Positions 60,543 to 64,000 of a DNA stretch of 64,000 bases are shown here, piece by piece. The notes under the pieces were generated by a model. It saw only the letters and a list, made by a program, of their open reading frames with translations, was not told where the DNA came from and made no database searches. The position numbers and the translations under genes are program-made. Source of the DNA: Hyalangium ruber (GTDB taxonomy: Bacteria > Myxococcota > Myxococcia > Myxococcales > Myxococcaceae); assembly GCF_034259325.1 (NCBI RefSeq), contig NZ_JAXIVS010000008.1:1-64000 (forward strand), read 5' to 3'. Every line of letters starts with the position of its first letter. Within the stretch, counting starts at the first letter, position 1.

Positions 60543-62257
60543 TCGAAGTCCATGTTCGCCACGGGCCCGGCACTCTCGAACTTGTCCCCGCGCATGTCGT
60601 AGGACTGGGCCAGTTGGATGAGGTTGCGCAGCTCGGTCACCTCGTCCCGGGCACGGATGTTCTCCGGGAGCCGGTACCACAGGCGCAGCAGCTCCTGGTA
60701 GGACACGTTGCGCGCCCAGTAAGAGCCGCGCAGCTTCTCGGCGAACAGGCCCGCCACGAGCGAGAGCTGCACGGGGCCGGATGCCGCCTCCAGGCTCCGG
60801 CGGACCATGGCCGTCGGTAGCGCCTGGACCACCTCTTGGGACGTGCCTTCCTCCAGCCGGGTGGACGGATCCTTGTAGCGGATGCGCAGCGTGGCGAAGG
60901 AGGGCGCCTGGGAGTCGCGGAACTTCACCTCATAGAGCGCGGTCACGGTGTGCCCCGCGCCGATGTCACCCGCGTCCACCCGGTCGTTGGCGAACTCCTC
61001 CTTCTTCAGCAGGCGGTTCTCGAAGCCGATGAGCCGGTAGCGGGAGACCGCGGCCGTGTCGAACTCGACCTGCACCTTCACGTCCCGCGCGATGAGCTGG
61101 AGCGTGCCCGTGAACTGTTCGACGAAGAGCTTGCGCGCCTCGGCCATCTCATCCACGTACGCGTACTGGCCATCCCCCATCTGCGCCAGTCGCTCCATCA
61201 GCACGTCGTTGTAGTTGCCCATCCCAAAGCCCACGGTGGTGAGCCGCACGCCCTGCCGTGCGTGCTCCTTCACGGACTCGAAGATGGCGTCCGCGTTGGT
61301 GACGCCGTTGTTCGCCACTCCGTCCGAGCACAGGATGATGCGGCGGATGGCTCCCTCCCGCCCCTGGCGTGCCGCGATGGCGTAGGCCACCTGCAGCCCG
61401 GCCTGGACATTGGTGGAGCCCTCCGGCTTCAGGGAGTCGATGGCCGCCATGATGCGCGAGCGCTCCGTGGCGCGCGTGGGCTCAAGCACCGCGCGAGCGT
61501 CCGAGCCGTACACGACGATGGCGATCGTGTCGCGCTCATCGAGCTGCTTCACCAGCAGCGCCAGCGCGCGCTTCACCATCTCCAACCGGTTCTCCTGCTC
61601 CATGGAGCCCGACACGTCGATGGTGAAGACGAGGTCGGCGGGCTGGCGCTCGGCTGCGGTCACCGCTCGGCCCTGCAGTCCCACGTGCAGCACATGGTAG
61701 CCGCGGCGGTTGGGCGAGGGGAACGCCTCCACCTTCACCCCGAAGGCCGCGTCGCCCGGCTTCGTGTACTCATAGTTGAACGCGTTGATGAACTCCTCCA
61801 CGCGGATGGCCTCCTCGGCGGGCAGGTGGCCGCGTGAGAGGTAGGCGCGGGCCAGCGAATAGGACGCGCTGTCCACGTCCACGGAGAACGTGGAGACGTT
61901 CTCCTCCTCCGTGTCGATGGTGGGATTCACCCCGTAGTGCTTGAAGTACATGTCCGCGTACGGCTTGCCGTTCACCACCGCCACGCGTGAGAATTCCGCG
62001 GATGTCTCCTTCTTGGGGGGCCGCTCCCTCCGTGGGGGAGAGTCATTCGTCGCCCTTCCCGTGACGATGACCTCTTCAAGGTACTCCCCCGTGTCGACTT
62101 CCTCGGAGGAACTCACGGGCGGAGGGCTGGAACTCTTGGCCGAAGGCCTGCTGGCGCAGCCAGCCCCGAAGACCAGCAGGAGCGCCACCGAGAGGGAGCC
62201 CCCCATGCGCTTCCATGAGGAGCGGGGAGGCCGAGGGTGAAGGGAAGTGTGCGACAT
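60521..62257 (-). CDS. VWA-domain lipoprotein, YfbK-like
   Basis: The 578-residue lipoprotein (lipobox LLVFGAGC after a basic N-terminus; GGAGG precedes the ATG) has a Ser/Pro-rich stretch with EEVIVTGRATND. An N-terminal VWA-associated region follows (ENVSTFSVDVDSASYSLARA). The von Willebrand A domain has an intact MIDAS (FTIDVSGSMEQ, then GSTNVQAG and IILCSDGVANNG). The C-terminal YfbK-type domain follows (VKVQVEFDTAAVSRYRLIGF, YWARNVSYQELLRLWYRL). It is probably periplasmic or outer-membrane anchored and binds a metal-dependent ligand. Its 3' end overlaps that of JmjC paralogue 3. Confidence 0.9.
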   Translation of the reverse strand: MSHTSLHPRPPRSSWKRMGGSLSVALLLVFGAGCASRPSAKSSSPPPVSSSEEVDTGEYLEEVIVTGRATNDSPPRRERPPKKETSAEFSRVAVVNGKPYADMYFKHYGVNPTIDTEEENVSTFSVDVDSASYSLARAYLSRGHLPAEEAIRVEEFINAFNYEYTKPGDAAFGVKVEAFPSPNRRGYHVLHVGLQGRAVTAAERQPADLVFTIDVSGSMEQENRLEMVKRALALLVKQLDERDTIAIVVYGSDARAVLEPTRATERSRIMAAIDSLKPEGSTNVQAGLQVAYAIAARQGREGAIRRIILCSDGVANNGVTNADAIFESVKEHARQGVRLTTVGFGMGNYNDVLMERLAQMGDGQYAYVDEMAEARKLFVEQFTGTLQLIARDVKVQVEFDTAAVSRYRLIGFENRLLKKEEFANDRVDAGDIGAGHTVTALYEVKFRDSQAPSFATLRIRYKDPSTRLEEGTSQEVVQALPTAMVRRSLEAASGPVQLSLVAGLFAEKLRGSYWARNVSYQELLRLWYRLPENIRARDEVTELRNLIQLAQSYDMRGDKFESAGPVANMDFDHLPVSR

Positions 62258-62393
62258 GCATCCTCCGTGCTTCCGGTCAGCGCCAACCGGTACACGAAGA
62301 AGGTCGCACGGATCGCCGCTGGGAGCCTCCAGGCAGCCTCATCTCTTCTTCACGGTTTGCTCATGCGGGCCTGCTTGCTTCCCCGCGCGCGGC

Positions 62394-63008
62394 TCAGGAC
62401 TCGAAGAAGTCCACCTCGCCGCTCTCCAGGCTGTACTCCGCTCCGACGACGCGCAGCCCGTCCTCCAGCACCAGCTTCTCGAGCATGCGCGAGCCGTGCC
62501 GCAGGTGGTTGACCGAGGCACGCACGTTGGCACGCACCGCCTCGCGAATGAGACGGGAGCGGTCCTTCGCCAGCTCGGTATGCACCAGGCTCTCGATGGA
62601 GGGCCGGACGCGGTCCACGATGGACAGCAGGTTGGGTGAGCGCGGAGCTTGGGGGTTCTCGATGACGTCGAGGGTGACGTCGATGGCGCCACAGGAGGTG
62701 TGACCCATCACCACCACGAGCCGGGTGCCGAAGGCCTCGGCGGCGAACTCGACGCTGCCCACCTGGGAGGGGGCCACGATGTTGCCCGCCACGCGGATGA
62801 CGAAGAGGTCTCCCAACCCCTGGTCGAAGACGATCTCCGCGGGCACCCGCGAGTCCGAGCAGCCCAGGACGATGGCGAAGGGCTTCTGGCCCTTCACCAG
62901 CTCGCCCCGGCGCAGCTGGCTTAGCAACACCTCGGCGCTCCGCAGGTGATTGACGAACCGCCGGTTGCCTTCCTTGAGCCGCTCCAACGCCGCCTGCGCG
63001 TTATCCAT
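62394..63008 (-). CDS. Beta-class carbonic anhydrase
   Basis: The 204-residue enzyme has the zinc ligands and Asp-Arg dyad of beta-carbonic anhydrases: C50 with D52 in VLGCSDSRVPAEIVFDQGLG, then H103 and C106 in VVMGHTSCGAID. VIRVAGNIVAPSQVGSVEFA is also typical. It interconverts CO2 and bicarbonate in the cytoplasm. It appears complete and stands alone, downstream of a divergent gap to the NADAR gene. Confidence 0.95.
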   Translation of the reverse strand: MDNAQAALERLKEGNRRFVNHLRSAEVLLSQLRRGELVKGQKPFAIVLGCSDSRVPAEIVFDQGLGDLFVIRVAGNIVAPSQVGSVEFAAEAFGTRLVVVMGHTSCGAIDVTLDVIENPQAPRSPNLLSIVDRVRPSIESLVHTELAKDRSRLIREAVRANVRASVNHLRHGSRMLEKLVLEDGLRVVGAEYSLESGEVDFFES

Positions 63009-63115
63009 GCGGCCCCTCTACCTTACGGGCCGCGCGCTCACCATGCTCTCCGTCAGGTTCGCGGAAATTCTCCGTCATGGGTGTTCAATCTACACTAACC
63101 CCCGGGAGCAAGCCC

Positions 63116-63607
63116 ATGGCTGATGAGCAGCGCAGGTTCACCTTCTTCTGGCGCTCGGAGTCCCCCTTCTCTCAGTGGTACCCGTCGCGGTTCGTGGTGG
63201 AGGGCAAGCCGTTCATGTGCGCTGAGCAGTACATGATGCATGGCAAGGCGGTGTTGTTCGGAGACCTGGAGGTGGCCAGGCGCATCCTGGCCAGCGAGTC
63301 TCCTAAGACGCACAAGGCGCTGGGACGCAAGGTGCGAGGCTTCGATGACCAGGTGTGGAAGCGCGAGCGGGAGCGCATCGTCTATGAAGGCAACCACGCC
63401 AAGTTTACCCAGAGTGACGAGCTGCTGAAGGCGCTGCTGGCCACGGCGGGCACGGAGTTGGTGGAGGCCAGCCCCCTGGATCGCATCTGGGGTGTGGGGC
63501 TCTCGGCGGAGGATCCTCGCATTCAGGATCCCTCGCTTTGGCGGGGGCAGAACCTGCTGGGGAAGGTGCTCACGCGTCTGCGGGAGGACCTTCAGGGCAA
63601 AGCCTAG
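63116..63607 (+). CDS. NADAR / YbiA-like N-glycosidase
   Basis: The 163-residue protein matches the YbiA-NADAR superfamily: RFTFFWRSESPFSQWYPSRF, then FMCAEQYMMHGKAVLFGDLE. LGRKVRGFDDQVWKRERERI, ASPLDRIWGVGL and RGQNLLGKVLTRLRE follow. Known members cleave riboflavin-pathway intermediates or ADP-ribose linked to guanine. The ATG at 63116 follows CGGGAGC and gives the usual start of the family. Its stop overlaps the end of the convergent lytic transglycosylase gene by four bases. Confidence 0.92.
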   Translation: MADEQRRFTFFWRSESPFSQWYPSRFVVEGKPFMCAEQYMMHGKAVLFGDLEVARRILASESPKTHKALGRKVRGFDDQVWKRERERIVYEGNHAKFTQSDELLKALLATAGTELVEASPLDRIWGVGLSAEDPRIQDPSLWRGQNLLGKVLTRLREDLQGKA

Positions 63608-64000
63608 GGAGGGCAGCGCCCCTTCTGGGTCTTGGCCGAGGCGCCCGAGCTCCAGAAGTGCTCCATCGGCAGCGGCTTCGTGTCGATGACCCGCGATGAG
63701 TACCAGTAGTGGTTGCGGATGATCTGGGACACGTAGTCGCGCGTTTCCCGAACCGGCAGGGCTTCGATGAAGTCGATGAGCTCGTCTTGGACGAGGCCCT
63801 GCTTCCTCCAGTTGGCGACCTTCCTCATGCCGGCGTTGTAGCCCGCGAGCGCGAGGGCGCGGTTGCCGCAGAAATGGTTGAGCAGCTTGCGCAGGTACTT
63901 CGTCCCGACCCGGATATTGGGCTCCACCTGCGAGAGCTGCTTGCCGATTCCCTTCTCCATCTCCTCGGCGGTGCTCGGCAAGAGCTGCATCAGCCCGACG
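63604..64000 (-). CDS. Lytic transglycosylase, C-terminal part (cut by window end)
   Basis: The frame is open to the window edge, so the gene begins outside. The visible part carries the SLT motif order: VGLMQLLPSTAEEM, then VEPNIRVGTKYLRKLL and ALALAGYNAGMRKVANW. The late ALPVRETRDYVSQIIRNHYW segment follows. The catalytic Glu lies upstream of the window. Such enzymes cleave peptidoglycan glycan strands in the periplasm. A proline/lysine tail (SSGASAKTQKGRCPP) ends the protein. Confidence 0.9.
   Translation of the reverse strand, partial: VGLMQLLPSTAEEMEKGIGKQLSQVEPNIRVGTKYLRKLLNHFCGNRALALAGYNAGMRKVANWRKQGLVQDELIDFIEALPVRETRDYVSQIIRNHYWYSSRVIDTKPLPMEHFWSSGASAKTQKGRCPP

Overview
The window looks like chromosome from a large-genome myxobacterium, probably of the Cystobacter/Archangium/Stigmatella group. 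The evidence is the very high GC content, many putative lipoproteins, eukaryotic-type Ser/Thr kinases, a HELGH (M57-like) metallopeptidase, a C-terminus resembling the MYXO-CTERM sorting tag, and many Ig-like, beta-helix and carbohydrate-binding surface proteins. Taxonomy is inferred from gene content only; no rRNA or tRNA gene was seen.

Layout. Positions 1-5054 are a mobile-element scar. It holds the 3' part of an IS66 transposase and two separated pieces of an IS91-like transposase. The pieces flank a passenger block with an exported amidohydrolase, an internally deleted GMC oxidoreductase and a LysR regulator. A fragment of a phospholipase D/cardiolipin-synthase gene lies just outside the block, and an 11-bp direct repeat sits at its edges. 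From 5163 to 20506 the window is ordinary chromosome: NTF2-like protein, esterase, a long carboxypeptidase-regulatory-repeat protein ending in PDZ, a chemotaxis receptor, a TonB receptor with an MFS exporter, a two-protease lipoprotein operon, an aldo/keto reductase with an exported TPR-glutaredoxin, and an OmpA-type lipoprotein.

Positions 20699-27062 are the most unusual accessory part. An Ala-rich protein is followed by a trigger-factor-like protein without the ribosome-binding domain. Next comes a CHAT (caspase-like) protease divergent from a ComEC-type metallo-beta-lactamase-fold protein, and then a GST-like protein. A protease plus MBL hydrolase is reminiscent of conflict/defence modules, but no NTPase sensor is present.

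Positions 27240-37288 encode large exported proteins: a beta-helix/Ig-repeat protein with a MYXO-CTERM-like tail, a pectate-lyase-like beta-helix with three carbohydrate-binding-like modules, an unknown secreted protein, and a di-haem oxidoreductase with an N-terminal carbohydrate-binding-like module. Positions 37424-52621 hold two Ser/Thr kinases, small enzymes (VOC, thioesterase, HAD) and several lipoproteins.

Positions 52656-64000 hold a WYL regulator, a LysR regulator divergent from an aldo/keto reductase over a palindromic operator, a TolB-like propeller/M23 peptidase pair, and three tandem JmjC/cupin-8 paralogues. The third paralogue has lost its metal ligands, and a 55-codon proline-rich ORF lies between the first two. 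The window ends with a VWA lipoprotein, a beta-carbonic anhydrase, a NADAR protein and the 3' end of a lytic transglycosylase gene.
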